This document shows positions 46,926-57,894 of a DNA stretch of 64,000 nt, piece by piece. Source of the DNA: Pectobacterium fontis (lineage in GTDB: Bacteria > Pseudomonadota > Gammaproteobacteria > Enterobacterales > Enterobacteriaceae). Every line of letters starts with the position of its first letter. Positions within the stretch are counted from its first letter, which is position 1. The position numbers were made by a program, and so were the translations under genes. Location of the stretch: the NCBI RefSeq assembly GCF_000803215.1, contig NZ_JSXC01000014.1, positions 1 to 64,000 on the forward strand, read 5' to 3'. The notes under the pieces are model-generated. The model was given only the letters and a program-made list of their open reading frames with translations. It did not search any database and was not told where the DNA came from.

Positions 46926-47063
46926 GAGAGTCAGTAGAGGACTGGTAAAATATTCATCAATCAGTGTTACTGAGCACTAACTTTGAATGAATAGATCGTG
47001 ACAGTGGCTCAACTCTCCTTTTAAGATGAATTTCCTGAATTTTTCGACGATAGGTGCCGCGCT

Positions 47064-47348
47064 ATGCTGAATGTAAATGAGTATTTTGCAGGGAAGGTCA
47101 AGTCAATCGGTTTTGAAGGCGACAGCATTGGTCGCGCCAGTGTCGGCGTCATGGATGCGGGTGAATACACGTTTGGAACCGGGCAGCCGGAAGAAATGAC
47201 GGTCATCACGGGGGCATTGAAAGTGTTGTTACCTGGTTCACCGGATTGGCAGGTTTTCACACCGGGAGAAACGTTTTTCGTTCCGGGAAAAAGCGAGTTC
47301 AATTTGCAGGTAGTCGAACCGACTTCTTATCTGTGTAAGTACCTATAA
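47064..47348 (+). CDS. ppnP: Pyrimidine/purine nucleoside phosphorylase PpnP
   Basis: This 94-residue cupin-fold protein (formerly YaiE) has the conserved segments [39 protein letters not shown] and [12 protein letters not shown]. The family phosphorolyses a broad set of nucleosides to the base and ribose 1-phosphate. Length equals that of the E. coli protein. It is monocistronic with a strong terminator. Confidence 0.95.
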   Translation: MLNVNEYFAGKVKSIGFEGDSIGRASVGVMDAGEYTFGTGQPEEMTVITGALKVLLPGSPDWQVFTPGETFFVPGKSEFNLQVVEPTSYLCKYL

Positions 47349-47875
47349 TCTCTGTTTTATTTTTATCATTTACCTCGTTTCCTCGCCGTGTTGTGTGTTA
47401 CATAACGCGGCGTTTTTTATGCTGATGCTGTGTCATTCCCTCGTTTTCCCCCTTTATTCTGTTATCGCGTTATTCAAACGTTATGTTTCAGCATAAAAAT
47501 AAATAGAACCCAATTATTTTTAGCATAATTATCTACCGGTAAGCCTTCGATTCTTTTTACAACACGATGAACGAATGCCATATATGAGTTATTTTATTTA
47601 ATTGTGTTGATTAATTAATCGCGTAAAAGAATAAGGATATTATTAGGAATAATCCCGTAATTGTTAAAATATAATAAATTTAGATATTTATTAATAATTT
47701 TATCTTATGAAATATGACGGTATTTTGTTCTTTTTTTATTTGATTTCTTGGGTTTTTATATTGATTATTTATTTGAAATCACTGTGATGTCTTTTTTTAC
47801 ATCAAGGCCTTCTTGAACATAGTAATGATTATTCTGGGTTTTAAGATAAATGGTGTTGGTAGGATGTGAACGTAT
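47349..47875. other. A+T-rich intergenic region upstream of the chemoreceptor
   Basis: Beyond the ppnP terminator there are about 450 bases of very A+T-rich sequence with no gene and no clear repeat. The downstream end leads into the sigma-28 type promoter of the chemoreceptor gene. Confidence 0.4.
47384..47418 (+). terminator. Terminator after ppnP
   Basis: CGCCG-T-GTT (47384-47392) pairs with AAC-G-CGGCG (47404-47412) and is followed by six T. Confidence 0.85.
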
Positions 47876-47902
47876 TCAAGTTTTATTTTTTTGTGCCGTT
47901 AT
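47876..47902 (+). promoter_or_regulatory. Sigma-28 (FliA) type promoter of the chemoreceptor gene
   Basis: TCAAGTTT (47876-47883), an 11-base spacer and GCCGTTAT (47895-47902) match the flagellar class 3 consensus TAAAGTTT-N11-GCCGATAA at 13 of 16 positions with exact spacing. It lies 34 bases before the chosen start codon. This excludes the in-frame ATGs at 47850 and 47901 as starts. Confidence 0.75.
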
Positions 47903-47936
47903 GGATAGTATAACTATTCTATGCAAAGAGTATTTT

Positions 47937-49727
47937 ATGCTGAAAACAACCCGTTCCCGCATTCTTGCGGCCTGTTCTACCATTGTTATACTTTCTCTTG
48001 TTATTAATACTTTCCTTAACTACACCATAGCCAACAATGCGAATAAGGAATCGATCCAAAATACGTTGGATGCGGTGGCCACTAGCCATAGCATCGCTAT
48101 TAGTGACTGGGTTGCTTCTAAAACGTTGATGATCTCTGCGCTGCATGACCGCGCTATCAAGGATGAAGACCCTATCCCGTTGTTTAAACAGATCACGGCA
48201 TCTGGCGGGTTTCTGAACGTATACATGGGCTACGCGAATGGCACGGCCAAGTTCGCCGATCCTGGTGGTATTCCTGCTGATTACAATCCTACCGTTAGAC
48301 CTTGGTATCAGCAGGCAGTAAAAGAGGGCAAGCCATTAGTGACTGAGCCGTACGTGGATATGGTAACGAATACGCTGGTGGTTTCTTTTGTTGTGTCCGT
48401 CGTGGAAGGCGGGGCGGTTCGGGGCGTCGTCGGTAGCGACGTCACGATGAAAAGCGTGATCGAAAATGTCAAAGCCATCAACCCAAGCCCAGGGAGTTTT
48501 GGCGTATTGATTGATCGTAGCGGCACGATCATTGCCCATCCAGATGAGAAACTGACGCTAAAAAACATTACCGATATTGCTCCCGCGATTAAGCTTGGCG
48601 AGATCCTTTCAGCAGACCGCGCTCATGATGTGGATTTTTCCGGGGTGACAAAGCTGGTGTTGGCAAAACCGATTGCTGGCACGAATTGGTACATGCTGGT
48701 GGCGTTGGACAAAGTCGAAGCGACCGCAGGCATGCATTCTCTGCTTTCCACATCGGTTATTACGCTGGTTTCCATCGCGCTGCTGGGAACGTTGATTATT
48801 GGCTTCATTATCACGTCAACGCTCAGGCGTCTGCTGCAAATCCGCGATGCAATGGATGATATCAGTAACGGCAATAACGATCTGACGCAACGGTTGCCGG
48901 ATGAAGGACAGGATGAAGTCGCGCAGATTGCTCGTTCGTTTAATATTTTTGTCGATAAGATCAGTCAGGTCATGATTCAGATTCGGGATATCAGCGCCTC
49001 GCTTCAGGTAGCGGCGGATGAAATTTCGATGGGGAACAACGATCTTTCGGCGCGTACTGAATCTGCGGCGTCGAGCATTCAGCAGACGGCGGCGTCGCTG
49101 GAAGAAATTTCTGCGGCGGTGACACAGTCGGCCGGATCGGCGCAGCAGGTTAATGCCAAAGCATTGCTGTTGTCGAAAGATGCCGGCACGGGCGGAAAAG
49201 TGGTGTCTGATGTTATTGTCACCATGGAAGAGATCGTCGTCGCATCTGGCAAAATCGGCGATATCATCGGTGTGATCGATGGTATTGCGTTCCAGACTAA
49301 CATTCTGGCACTTAACGCTGCGGTAGAAGCCGCGCGTGCGGGTGAACAGGGACGTGGTTTCGCCGTTGTTGCTGGTGAAGTTCGCAGTCTGGCACAGCGT
49401 AGCGCACAGGCCGCAAAAGAAATTAAAGAGCTGATTGAATCGACCGTCTCCAGCGTAACGTCTGGATCTGTGCAGGTACGTCAGGCCAGCGACAAGATGA
49501 ATGAAATTGTCGGTGGCGTATCTACGGTGAGCACGGTGATGTCTGAAATCACACATGCGGCGGATGAGCAAATGCGCGGCATTAATGAAATCAATAAAGC
49601 GGTCGCGCAGTTGGATTCGATGGTGCAACAAAACGCGGCGCTGGTACAGGAATCCGCTGCTGCATCAGGGGCGTTGCAATCACAGGCTGAAGAACTGAAC
49701 GCCGTTGTCGGGGCATTCCGGGTTTAA
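47937..49727 (+). CDS. Methyl-accepting chemotaxis protein with dCache sensor
   Basis: This 596-residue chemoreceptor has a first membrane helix at about 8-31 and a periplasmic dCache domain at about 32-268 with the ligand-pocket motif [12 protein letters not shown] (116-127) and GSDVT. This form is often seen in amino-acid sensors. The second helix spans about 270-296, HAMP about 294-348, and the signalling coiled coil has the conserved hairpin tip [20 protein letters not shown]. The C-terminus ends GAFRV, without a CheR/CheB-binding NWETF-type pentapeptide, so adaptation needs help from other receptors. ATG 47937 has AAAGAG 6 bases upstream. The ligand is unknown. Confidence 0.93.
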   Translation: MLKTTRSRILAACSTIVILSLVINTFLNYTIANNANKESIQNTLDAVATSHSIAISDWVASKTLMISALHDRAIKDEDPIPLFKQITASGGFLNVYMGYANGTAKFADPGGIPADYNPTVRPWYQQAVKEGKPLVTEPYVDMVTNTLVVSFVVSVVEGGAVRGVVGSDVTMKSVIENVKAINPSPGSFGVLIDRSGTIIAHPDEKLTLKNITDIAPAIKLGEILSADRAHDVDFSGVTKLVLAKPIAGTNWYMLVALDKVEATAGMHSLLSTSVITLVSIALLGTLIIGFIITSTLRRLLQIRDAMDDISNGNNDLTQRLPDEGQDEVAQIARSFNIFVDKISQVMIQIRDISASLQVAADEISMGNNDLSARTESAASSIQQTAASLEEISAAVTQSAGSAQQVNAKALLLSKDAGTGGKVVSDVIVTMEEIVVASGKIGDIIGVIDGIAFQTNILALNAAVEAARAGEQGRGFAVVAGEVRSLAQRSAQAAKEIKELIESTVSSVTSGSVQVRQASDKMNEIVGGVSTVSTVMSEITHAADEQMRGINEINKAVAQLDSMVQQNAALVQESAAASGALQSQAEELNAVVGAFRV

Positions 49728-49750
49728 CGGATCCCGTTAATTAAAATGTC

Positions 49751-49779
49751 TTGCCCGCGACCAGAACGGTGGCGGGCAA
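49751..49779. terminator. Bidirectional terminator-like hairpin between chemoreceptor and rdgC
   Basis: TTGCCCGC (49751-49758) pairs with GCGGGCAA (49772-49779), between two convergent genes. The stem is GC-rich but T tracts are poor on both strands. Confidence 0.6.
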
Positions 49780-49820
49780 TAACTGGCTGTAACAACTATC
49801 AGCTTCAATAACCGCCAGTA

Positions 49821-50750
49821 TTAACGCTGGGCTTCTCCGCCTAATGCTTCAATCAGATTCGCAATCAAGGCTGCCAGTTCGCTGGTCATCAAAATGAAAT
49901 CGGCATCAAAGCGCTGCGCAAAATCTTCCCGATCGATATCGTCATTCTGTTCCCGCAGCGTATCTGAGAACTTCAGCCGTTTTACTGAACCATCCTCGGA
50001 TAAAACCAGTTGAATACGCTCCTGCCAGTCCAGCGCCAACTTGGTGACCAGCTTACCGGCTTCAATATGCACGGCAATTTCATCGCAGACCAAATCCTGT
50101 TTTTTGCAACGGATAACGCCGCCGTCTTCCAGAATGGCTTTCAGTTCAGCTTCATCCTGGAGTGTGAAACCGGCCGCGGGTTCACCGGATCGCACCCACT
50201 CGGTGAGCGTCAGCTCGATGGGGTTTTCCATCGTCAGCGGCACGACAGGCAAAGAACCCAGCGTTTTACGCAACAGCGCCAGTGTATCTTCCGCTTTTTT
50301 GGCGCTGGCAGCATCGACCATAATCAGGCCATTAACCGTATCAATCCACAGCCAGATCTGGCTGAAACGGCTGAACGCACGCGGCAGTAGGCTATGTAGC
50401 ACTTCATCTTTCAGCGAGTCTTTTTCGGTTTTTTTCAGCTTACGGTGTTGTTCCGCTTCCAGACGTTCAATTTTGGCCTGAAGGGTTTGCTTGATGACCG
50501 GAGAAGGGAGAATTTTTTCTTCTTTGCGGGCGCAAATAACGATTTGCCCATTCACGACGTGCGTTAACGCATCGCTATGCGATCCCATCGGCGATACCCA
50601 ACCCGTTTTCATCATATCCTGACTGCCACACGGGGTGAATGCGAAGGCACCGAGCCGTTTTTCCATTTCATCCGCAGACAACACGTTATCTTTGGACAGC
50701 GCGCTGTCCCGGCTTAGGCGGTAAATCATTAAGTTTTTAAACCACAACAT
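49821..50750 (-). CDS. rdgC: Recombination-associated protein RdgC
   Basis: This 309-residue protein begins [15 protein letters not shown] and contains [11 protein letters not shown], the family signature. RdgC forms a ring around double-stranded DNA and restrains RecA. Length is close to E. coli (303). It lies next to mak in divergent orientation, as in E. coli. Its promoter should be in the 320-base region to the right. Confidence 0.96.
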   Translation of the reverse strand: MLWFKNLMIYRLSRDSALSKDNVLSADEMEKRLGAFAFTPCGSQDMMKTGWVSPMGSHSDALTHVVNGQIVICARKEEKILPSPVIKQTLQAKIERLEAEQHRKLKKTEKDSLKDEVLHSLLPRAFSRFSQIWLWIDTVNGLIMVDAASAKKAEDTLALLRKTLGSLPVVPLTMENPIELTLTEWVRSGEPAAGFTLQDEAELKAILEDGGVIRCKKQDLVCDEIAVHIEAGKLVTKLALDWQERIQLVLSEDGSVKRLKFSDTLREQNDDIDREDFAQRFDADFILMTSELAALIANLIEALGGEAQR

Positions 50751-51071
50751 GGTGTTATCCCTGACTGGGCGCGCAGGTTTGCACGCGGGTTTTTAATGTT
50801 GCGCGCATGATAACGAATTCGGGGCGGTAATGTGGAATAAAATACTGGGATTCAGAGGAATACCTATCACGTTTTGGGGGGCGGTTGATTGGTTTCTCTG
50901 ATTATTCTCGTCATACTTCAAGCTGCATGTGCGTTGGCAATATTCGGCTTATTGCTGGCTGGCAGACCGCTTGCCTGCAACCCGAATAATTCAGGGTACA
51001 TATCTCTATAAAAACGTTTTCAGGTCGGCGACAAACTTACAGGACCTATTTCCAACACATGGGGAGACATC
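50751..51071. other. Intergenic region between rdgC and mak
   Basis: This divergent promoter region has no gene. It contains an ERIC-type repeat (50911-51003), annotated separately. GGGGAGA before ATG 51072 is the mak ribosome site. Confidence 0.5.
50911..51003. repeat. Short ERIC/IRU-type palindromic repeat
   Basis: The ends TCATACTTCAAGCTGCA (from 50911) and TGCAACCCGAATAATTCAGG (from 50976) match the termini of enterobacterial ERIC/IRU elements. Most of the central core is missing, leaving about 93 bases. A related copy lies at 61872-61940, sharing ATGTGCGTTGGCA and ACCCGAAT. Confidence 0.65.
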
Positions 51072-51983
51072 ATGAGAATCGGTATCGATCTGGGCGGCAC
51101 AAAAACGGAAGTCATTGCGCTGGACGACGCGGGGCTGGAACGTTTTCGGCAGCGTATGCCGACGCCAAGAAATGACTATCCGGCAACGCTAAGAACCATC
51201 GCTACGCTGGTGGAGATGGCAGAAAAAGCAACCGGCAGCCACGGTAGCGTCGGTGTGGGGATCCCCGGTACGCTGTCGCCGTTTACTGGTAAGGTGAAAA
51301 ACGCCAATTCTACCTGGCTCAACGGTCAGGCGTTGGATCGCGATCTAGCCGCGCTGCTGAATCGTCCCGTGCGGGTCGCCAATGATGCGAACTGTTTCGC
51401 CGTTTCAGAAGCCGTTGATGGTGCTGGGGCAGGGAAACAGACCGTCTTCGCGGTGATCATCGGCACCGGTTGCGGATCGGGCATTGCGTTGAACGGTCAG
51501 GCTCACGTCGGCGGTAACGGGATTGCGGGTGAGTGGGGGCATAATCCGCTGCCCTGGATGGATGATGATGAACTGCGCTATCGACCGACGGTGCCTTGCT
51601 ACTGCGGTAAGTCTGGCTGCATTGAATCCTTTATCTCCGGTACGGGGTTCGCGCTGGATTATCAGCATCTTAGTGGCAAGCCGCTCAAGGGCGAGGCAAT
51701 CATGGCCTTAGTGGCGCAAGGCGATCCGACCGCTGAACTGGCATTGCAGCGCTATGAACATCGCCTGGCAAAATCGCTGGCGCATGTGATTAACCTGCTT
51801 GACCCTGATGTGGTGGTGCTGGGGGGCGGAATGAGCAATGTTTCCCGTCTATACCAGACTGTGCCGGACAAAATTAAACCGTGGATCTTCGGTGGCGAGT
51901 GCGAAACGCCTGTGCGTCAGGCGATACACGGCGACTCCAGCGGGGTGCGAGGGGCCGCCTGGCTATGGCCAAAGACGGAGTAA
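51072..51983 (+). CDS. mak: ROK-family fructokinase
   Basis: This 303-residue sugar kinase has the ATP site [13 protein letters not shown] at the N-terminus, the sugar-binding and catalytic region [12 protein letters not shown] and GEWGHNPLP, and the ROK zinc motif [13 protein letters not shown]. coli Mak (YajF) phosphorylates fructose to fructose 6-phosphate. Position between rdgC and sbcC agrees with E. coli except that araJ is absent. Its stop lies 3 bases from the convergent sbcC stop. Confidence 0.93.
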   Translation: MRIGIDLGGTKTEVIALDDAGLERFRQRMPTPRNDYPATLRTIATLVEMAEKATGSHGSVGVGIPGTLSPFTGKVKNANSTWLNGQALDRDLAALLNRPVRVANDANCFAVSEAVDGAGAGKQTVFAVIIGTGCGSGIALNGQAHVGGNGIAGEWGHNPLPWMDDDELRYRPTVPCYCGKSGCIESFISGTGFALDYQHLSGKPLKGEAIMALVAQGDPTAELALQRYEHRLAKSLAHVINLLDPDVVVLGGGMSNVSRLYQTVPDKIKPWIFGGECETPVRQAIHGDSSGVRGAAWLWPKTE

Positions 51984-51986
51984 TGG

Positions 51987-54900
51987 CTAAACGGCGTACT
52001 GCGGTGCCAGTCGGCTAATGCCCAGCCCGTTAATCTTCTGCACTTTGATCTGTACCGGAATACGTTCCTTCATGGCTTCGACATGACTAATGACGCCGAT
52101 GGTTTTACCGGAGGCGTTCAGGTTATCAAGTGCGTCGAGCGCAATATCCAGCGTTTCGGCATCCAGTGTGCCAAAGCCTTCATCCAGAAACAGAGAGTCG
52201 ATGCTGGCTTTATGGCTGACCAGATCGGAGAGCGCCAGTGCCAGCGACAAACTGACCAAAAAGCTTTCACCGCCTGACAGTGTTTTGGTGTCGCGCTCGG
52301 CATCTGCTTGCCAGGTATCCGTCACCAGCAGTTCCAGTTCTCCACCGGGTTTACGTTTTAGCTGGTAACGATCGTGCAGGCGTGAAAGCTGGATATTTGC
52401 GAGATAGGTCAGATGATCCAGCGTGAGTCCCTGAGCAAATTTGCGGAATTTATGCCCGCTTTGTGAGCCGATGAGCGTATTGAGATAGCTCCAGTCATCA
52501 TACATTTGCTGGCTTTGGGCAATTTCGTTAAGCAACGTCTGCTGGTTCTGGCGATGCTGTTGGTCATCGGCCAATTGACGCTGCAATTCACCCTGTTGCC
52601 TCAGGTTGGCTTTCAGCGCGTCATCCTGCTCTGCCAACTGCTGCTGTGTTGCTTCCTGCGTGGCCTCTTCCGGTAAAGACGTTGGTCGCTTTTGTTGATG
52701 GGCGAGCCAATCCTGTTCCGCCTGCTGGTGAAGTGCCGCTGCCTGTTGCAAACCCTGATGCAGTTTTTCTTTCAATGTCTGCAATGTTTGTCGTTCTTGT
52801 TCATCAAGCAGCGCGGTCAGGAACGCGCTTTCATCAGCAAAAGTGCTTTGCTGTAAAGCCTGATGAAAGCGTTCGGTTGAACTATCACGTTGATGCATGC
52901 ACTGCTCATGCTGCTGTTGCGTGCGGGTCAGTTCTCCCGTCAGGCGGCTCAACGTGGTTTCCGTTTGCTGGCGAGCTGACTGGGCTAACCGGAGTGCGTT
53001 GTCGTACTGCTGGCTGATTTGCTGTAGCTGTTCGCGCACGGTTGCGGTTTGCCTGTCACCAAACAGCGCCTGCCGTTCTTGTTGATTCGCGTTGAGCAAC
53101 GTGTTGTGCTGCGCCAATTGTTGTTGTTGCGCCTGTCGTTGCTGCGTTGCCTCGGTCACGCTGTGATACAGATGTTGAAGATCGCTTTCCAGCGTGGCTA
53201 ACAGTGGAATTAAGCGCGTTTGCTCCTGTTCTTGAGTTTTCCAGTGTTGCCATTCAGCCTCACGCTGAGCTAACCAGTTCTCCTGTGCGTCGGCTTCCGG
53301 TAGAAGAAGGTTCGCGTTTGCCAGCACCCGGGTGATTTCCTGAGTGTGCTGCATGAGCTGCCGTTGCACGTTTTGCAGCGACTGGGTCGTTTCTTTCTGT
53401 ATAGCGTGTAGCGAGGTTTGCTGCTGGCTACTCAGCGCGATTTTCTGGTCGAGTTCTCGCAGCGATCCCTCTGCGGCGGTCAGTGAATCCTTACTTTCCT
53501 GCCACTGTTTCTGTTGCTGTTCGCGTGCGCTAATCCGCTGTCGAATGTTCTGTTCTTCGGTTTCACTGTGTGCAAGCCAGGCTGCGATCTCGTCTTGCTG
53601 CTCCAGCGTGTAATGAACTTGTAAGCGCTCACTGATATCTTGCCACTGTTGCAGCAGGGTTTGATGTTCGCTATCGATCTGATCGATATCTTGTTGTAGC
53701 TGTTCCCGCTGCTGCTCTAGCGAGGCCAGTTGTGCCGTCGTATTAGCCAGTGAGGTCGTTAACTGGTTTACTTCCCACTGTAGCGCTGTCAGTCGCTGTT
53801 GGGTTTCGGACGGTTGCAGCGCCTGATAACGTTCAATTGCCGGATGCTCGGTTGAACCGCACAGTGGGCAGGGATCGCCAGCCTGTAATCGTTGCCGTTC
53901 GGCTTCCAACTTAACGATATGTTCTTCCTGCCTGTACAACGTTTCCAGATCGGCCAGATGCTGGCGGCGCTGTTCATACTCAGACTGTTGCTGTTTCCGT
54001 AATCCTTCAGACTGGCTGACATGCTTTTGTATCTCGCCTTGTCTGGCGAGGTATTGCTGCTTGCGAACATGAAGACGCTGGCACTGGTCACTGATGGTCG
54101 CGAGCTGTTGGCGCGTGCTTCGCTGGTCAATGTGGTGATTAAGCTGTTGGTGTAGCGTGGAAATCGGCTGCTGTGTTTCCTGATGTTGTCGCGTTTCATC
54201 GTGTTGCATGAACTGCTGGCGGGCTGTATCAACGATGGCTTGCTGTTCGTGCCGCTGTGCTGCCAGCGTGCCCACCTCTTGCTGTAACATCGCCGATTGT
54301 TCGGTGTGTTGCGCCTGTTTTTTGTTCAGCTTCTGTTGTTCATCCTGAAGTTGGTGCAACTGTCGAAACTGGGTACGCCACAGAGGAAGTTGCTCTCCCC
54401 ACTGTTGATGATGTGCGTGTTGCTGGCGGTACGACTGGATTTGTTCAAGCAGCCGTTTAGCCTGCTGTTGCTCCGCCGCTTTCTGCGTTTGTTTGCTTTC
54501 GTCGGCATGCAGGCGAGCCTGCGTTTTTTCCAACTCGCTCTGCTGCTGGCTTTTTTGCTGCTCTAGCGTGGCAATACGATGGTCAAGTGGCACAACCTGC
54601 TCGTTGATCAACTGCTCTTGCTGCTGTCGTATCTGTTGGTGCTCACTAACGTCCTGTTCCGATTTTTCTTCCTGCTGGCGTAGCATTGTCAGCGTTATTT
54701 GCTCGGCGGCCTGTTTCGCGGTCAGTTGTTCAATCTGCTGGGTGAGCGCGAGTGACTCCTGTCGATAACGCTCTTGTTCCTGATATAGCGGTCTTAGTTT
54801 TTCTGCGGGTTCGCTGCTGGCTAATCTGTCGAGCTGTGGCCTGGCTTGTTGGATGGCCGATTCGGCGCTTGCCTGTTGTGCCTGCGTGTTGCTTAGCTGT

Positions 54901-55670
54901 ATTTGCCGCTGCGTCAGTTGCTCAAACCAGCGTAGTGTTGTCAGTGCGTGCTCACGTTTGACATTACCCTGTTGCTCCTGCTGGATTAAGTTGGCAAGCT
55001 GTTCTCCTACCTGCTGACGCTGTTCATCGGTCAACAACTGAATACCTGATGCACGCGCCTGTAGCGTGCTCAATGCGACGTTTGCCTGTTTGTGTTTGTC
55101 ATAGACGCGTTCGGAAATCAGGCCATAAATATCCGTTCCTGTTAGCTCTTCCAGTAATTCCGCTCTGTCGTCTGCTTTTGCGTTGAGGAAGGCGGCAAAT
55201 TGCCCCTGCGATAGCATCATGGAGCGAGTGAAACGAGCGAAATCCAGTCCGGTAAGCTGTGTGACCCTGTCTTTCTTATCATTGAGCTTTTCACTCAGGA
55301 TTTTACCGTCTTCAATGAGGGCGAGTTCGGCCTTGGGGGACTGTAAATTGCCGTCTGGGGCATTTTTTGCCCGACGCTGGCTCCAAAAGGCGCGATATCC
55401 GACGCCTTTGACCTCAAACTCCACCTCGGCGAGACACTCAGCGGTATTACGCGTCATCAGGTCATTTTGGCTGGCGGAAAGTAGGCCAAGCCGCGGCGTT
55501 TCGTGGTACAGCGCCAGACAGATGGCATCCAGCAGCGTGGTTTTTCCTGCGCCTGTTGGACCAGTAATCGCAAACAATCCGTTGCTGGAAAACGGCTCCT
55601 GCGTGAAATCGATCTTCCATTCACCTTTTAGCGCATTGAGGTTTTTTAAGCGCAGACTGAGGATTTTCAT
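51987..55670 (-). CDS. sbcC: Exonuclease subunit SbcC
   Basis: This 1227-residue SMC/Rad50-type ATPase has Walker A GPTGAGKT at residues 37-44 and very long coiled-coil arms. The zinc hook CPLCG lies near residue 600, in the middle. The C-terminal lobe has signature LSGGESF and Walker [13 protein letters not shown]. With SbcD it opens DNA hairpins and trims double-strand ends. It is longer than E. coli SbcC (1048 residues); the extra length lies in unusually glutamine-rich coiled coils. Its ATG overlaps the sbcD stop (ATGA), so the two are translationally coupled. Confidence 0.96.
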   Translation of the reverse strand: MKILSLRLKNLNALKGEWKIDFTQEPFSSNGLFAITGPTGAGKTTLLDAICLALYHETPRLGLLSASQNDLMTRNTAECLAEVEFEVKGVGYRAFWSQRRAKNAPDGNLQSPKAELALIEDGKILSEKLNDKKDRVTQLTGLDFARFTRSMMLSQGQFAAFLNAKADDRAELLEELTGTDIYGLISERVYDKHKQANVALSTLQARASGIQLLTDEQRQQVGEQLANLIQQEQQGNVKREHALTTLRWFEQLTQRQIQLSNTQAQQASAESAIQQARPQLDRLASSEPAEKLRPLYQEQERYRQESLALTQQIEQLTAKQAAEQITLTMLRQQEEKSEQDVSEHQQIRQQQEQLINEQVVPLDHRIATLEQQKSQQQSELEKTQARLHADESKQTQKAAEQQQAKRLLEQIQSYRQQHAHHQQWGEQLPLWRTQFRQLHQLQDEQQKLNKKQAQHTEQSAMLQQEVGTLAAQRHEQQAIVDTARQQFMQHDETRQHQETQQPISTLHQQLNHHIDQRSTRQQLATISDQCQRLHVRKQQYLARQGEIQKHVSQSEGLRKQQQSEYEQRRQHLADLETLYRQEEHIVKLEAERQRLQAGDPCPLCGSTEHPAIERYQALQPSETQQRLTALQWEVNQLTTSLANTTAQLASLEQQREQLQQDIDQIDSEHQTLLQQWQDISERLQVHYTLEQQDEIAAWLAHSETEEQNIRQRISAREQQQKQWQESKDSLTAAEGSLRELDQKIALSSQQQTSLHAIQKETTQSLQNVQRQLMQHTQEITRVLANANLLLPEADAQENWLAQREAEWQHWKTQEQEQTRLIPLLATLESDLQHLYHSVTEATQQRQAQQQQLAQHNTLLNANQQERQALFGDRQTATVREQLQQISQQYDNALRLAQSARQQTETTLSRLTGELTRTQQQHEQCMHQRDSSTERFHQALQQSTFADESAFLTALLDEQERQTLQTLKEKLHQGLQQAAALHQQAEQDWLAHQQKRPTSLPEEATQEATQQQLAEQDDALKANLRQQGELQRQLADDQQHRQNQQTLLNEIAQSQQMYDDWSYLNTLIGSQSGHKFRKFAQGLTLDHLTYLANIQLSRLHDRYQLKRKPGGELELLVTDTWQADAERDTKTLSGGESFLVSLSLALALSDLVSHKASIDSLFLDEGFGTLDAETLDIALDALDNLNASGKTIGVISHVEAMKERIPVQIKVQKINGLGISRLAPQYAV

Positions 55671-56893
55671 TGGGCAGACTCGCTATTTTTCACTTCATCA
55701 GTAACCTGATTAAACAACGTGCGAATGCGCAGTTGGCGACCTTCTTCCATTTCTGTCTCCGTTGCCAGGCGACGTTCAAAAACGTCATGTACGCTCAATT
55801 CATTGAGTGTTTCTTTGTTCTGTCGGGTCAGGGCTTGCAGACGCTGTTCACGCGTGCGGCGCAGCAGAAGCACCTCAACGGGTAGATGTGCGGTCATCTC
55901 CTGAATACGTTTCTGCATATCGCTCAGGTAATCCTGCGTGTTGATTTCGATATCTAGCCAGACGGGCTTATCTCCCTGATAGTTCTGAAAAGTCGCCAGT
56001 TGGCGTTCAATATCGTTCAGGCTGCCTTTAATCAATTGCATCGGCTGAGTGACGGGAATAGGCAGCGTTTCTATCTGGGCTGGCGAACCCGGTGCAAAAC
56101 TCACCAGACAGATGGACTTTTCGCTGTTGAGTTCATCAAAACTTAGCGGGATAGGCGACCCGCTGTAACGAATGTGCTCGCTTTGGGTCACGCGCTGTGG
56201 GCGGTGAATATGCCCGAGCGCGATATAATCCGCAGGAGGAAAAGCGTGTGCGGGGAAAGCATCGAGCGTACCAATATAAATATCGCGCACGGATTCCGAG
56301 GCGGTTGCGCCAATCGTCGTCAGATGACCGGTGGCAATAATCGGCAGCGGCAGGCCTAGTTCATCACGCTTTTGGCAAGCCAGTTGGTAACACTGTTGGT
56401 AGTGCGCGGTAATGGCTTCCTGTAGCGCCAACTGTTTTTCATCCCCGGATTGTCCAGCTTTGCTGGTCAATACATCACGCGGGCGTAAAAACGGAATAGC
56501 GCAGAGCAGGGCGCCCGGCTTCTGGTGACGGTTTTCCAGCAGGAGAACCTGTTTAGCCGGGGAGTCGCCAGCGCAGGCAATGACCCGCGTGTTCAGGCAG
56601 GCCAGCAAATCACGAGACTCATTCAGCATCGCGACAGAATCGTGGTTACCGCCGAGGATGACGAGCTGGCAGCCTGTGCGTTGAAGTTCTACCACGAAGC
56701 GATAATACATTTCCCGCGCATAACTGGGAGGCGAGCCGTTATCAAAAATATCGCCTGCAACGATAATGGCATCGACCTGATGTTGCTCCACCTGAGCGAT
56801 AAGCCAGCGCAGAAAAGCCTCGTGCTCAGCAGCACGGCTTTTGGTATAAAAATATTGCCCTAAATGCCAATCGGCGGTGTGGATAATGCGCAT
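55667..56893 (-). CDS. sbcD: Exonuclease subunit SbcD
   Basis: This 408-residue calcineurin-like nuclease has the metal-binding motifs [28 protein letters not shown] and GHIHRPQ, as in Mre11/SbcD. The open frame extends 30 codons further up, but ATG 56893 begins the conserved [10 protein letters not shown] and has a GAGAG site. It is divergent from phoB and first of the sbcDC operon. Confidence 0.96.
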   Translation of the reverse strand: MRIIHTADWHLGQYFYTKSRAAEHEAFLRWLIAQVEQHQVDAIIVAGDIFDNGSPPSYAREMYYRFVVELQRTGCQLVILGGNHDSVAMLNESRDLLACLNTRVIACAGDSPAKQVLLLENRHQKPGALLCAIPFLRPRDVLTSKAGQSGDEKQLALQEAITAHYQQCYQLACQKRDELGLPLPIIATGHLTTIGATASESVRDIYIGTLDAFPAHAFPPADYIALGHIHRPQRVTQSEHIRYSGSPIPLSFDELNSEKSICLVSFAPGSPAQIETLPIPVTQPMQLIKGSLNDIERQLATFQNYQGDKPVWLDIEINTQDYLSDMQKRIQEMTAHLPVEVLLLRRTREQRLQALTRQNKETLNELSVHDVFERRLATETEMEEGRQLRIRTLFNQVTDEVKNSESAQ

Positions 56894-57097
56894 CGTGTTC
56901 TCTCGATATTCATGCCGCGTGGCGTTGTCATTATTCATTATATGAAATGGTGTACCGTTGCCGTGGCGCTCTGTCATCGTCATGCCATGATTATATATAG
57001 CAGGGAGGACGGCTGTCGCGATGGAATCAAGAGTTTGGAAAGCGGCTCGAAAAATCGGATGTATGCGCTGTAACAGCGTGCGACAAGGGCGGTGTGT

Positions 57098-57130
57098 TTT
57101 TCATAAATATGTCATAAAACTGACGCATAA
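57098..57130 (+). promoter_or_regulatory. Pho box of phoB
   Basis: There are three consecutive 11-base units: TTTTCATAAAT (57098-57108), ATGTCATAAAA (57109-57119) and CTGACGCATAA (57120-57130). They follow the PhoB-binding pattern of 7-base CTGTCAT-like half repeats with A+T spacers and closely resemble the E. coli phoB promoter. This predicts autoactivation under phosphate limitation. The divergent sbcD promoter lies in the same gap. Confidence 0.85.
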
Positions 57131-57177
57131 TGCTTTTCGCCTGCTAACAGCGCCGATGATTAACGACAGGATTAACA

Positions 57178-57867
57178 ATGGCAAAACGCATATTAGTCGT
57201 GGAAGATGAAGCACCAATTCGTGAAATGGTCTGCTTTGTACTGGAGCAAAATGGTTATCAGCCAGTTGAAGCCGAAGATTATGACAGCGCGGTAATGCAG
57301 TTGTCGGAGCCGTTCCCTGAGCTGGTGTTATTGGACTGGATGCTGCCAGGTGGTTCGGGCTTGCAATTCATCAAGCACATGAAGCGCGAGGCGCTAACGC
57401 GCGATATTCCAGTGATGATGTTGACCGCGCGGGGTGAGGAAGAAGACCGCGTGCGTGGGCTTGAAGTGGGGGCGGATGATTACATTACCAAGCCGTTTTC
57501 CCCCAAAGAATTGGTGGCGCGTATCAAAGCCGTGATGCGCCGTATTTCACCGATGGCGGTGGAAGAAGTGATTGAAATGCGTGGCCTGAGCCTCGATCCT
57601 TCCTCGCATCGCGTGACGACCGAAGAGCACGCATTGGACATGGGGCCAACGGAATTTAAACTGCTGCATTTCTTTATGACGCATTCTGAACGTGTTTATA
57701 GCCGGGAACAGTTGCTGAATCACGTTTGGGGCACTAACGTTTATGTTGAGGATCGTACTGTCGACGTGCATATTCGTCGCCTGCGTAAAGCGCTGGAAAC
57801 CAGTGGACATGACAAAATGGTGCAAACCGTTCGGGGAACGGGCTACCGTTTTTCAACACGTTACTGA
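57178..57867 (+). CDS. phoB: Phosphate regulon response regulator PhoB
   Basis: This 229-residue protein has a receiver domain with the acidic pair E9/D10, phospho-acceptor D53 ([11 protein letters not shown]), T83 and K105. An OmpR-type winged-helix domain follows ([45 protein letters not shown]). When phosphorylated by PhoR it activates genes with Pho boxes, including its own. Confidence 0.97.
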   Translation: MAKRILVVEDEAPIREMVCFVLEQNGYQPVEAEDYDSAVMQLSEPFPELVLLDWMLPGGSGLQFIKHMKREALTRDIPVMMLTARGEEEDRVRGLEVGADDYITKPFSPKELVARIKAVMRRISPMAVEEVIEMRGLSLDPSSHRVTTEEHALDMGPTEFKLLHFFMTHSERVYSREQLLNHVWGTNVYVEDRTVDVHIRRLRKALETSGHDKMVQTVRGTGYRFSTRY

Positions 57868-57894
57868 GGTGAGCGTAACCGGAGAAATATTAAC

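Noticed and set aside
47850-47936. Longer chemoreceptor start at 47850 or 47901
   Set aside because: Both ATGs lie upstream of or within the sigma-28 type promoter elements and lack the AAAGAG site found before 47937.
55183-55704. 173-codon open frame opposite the start of sbcC
   Set aside because: It is fully antisense to the conserved Walker A region of SbcC and has no family resemblance.
56893-56983. Extended sbcD start at 56983
   Set aside because: The extra 30 residues are unlike any SbcD N-terminus. The conserved [10 protein letters not shown] begins at 56893 with a good ribosome site.
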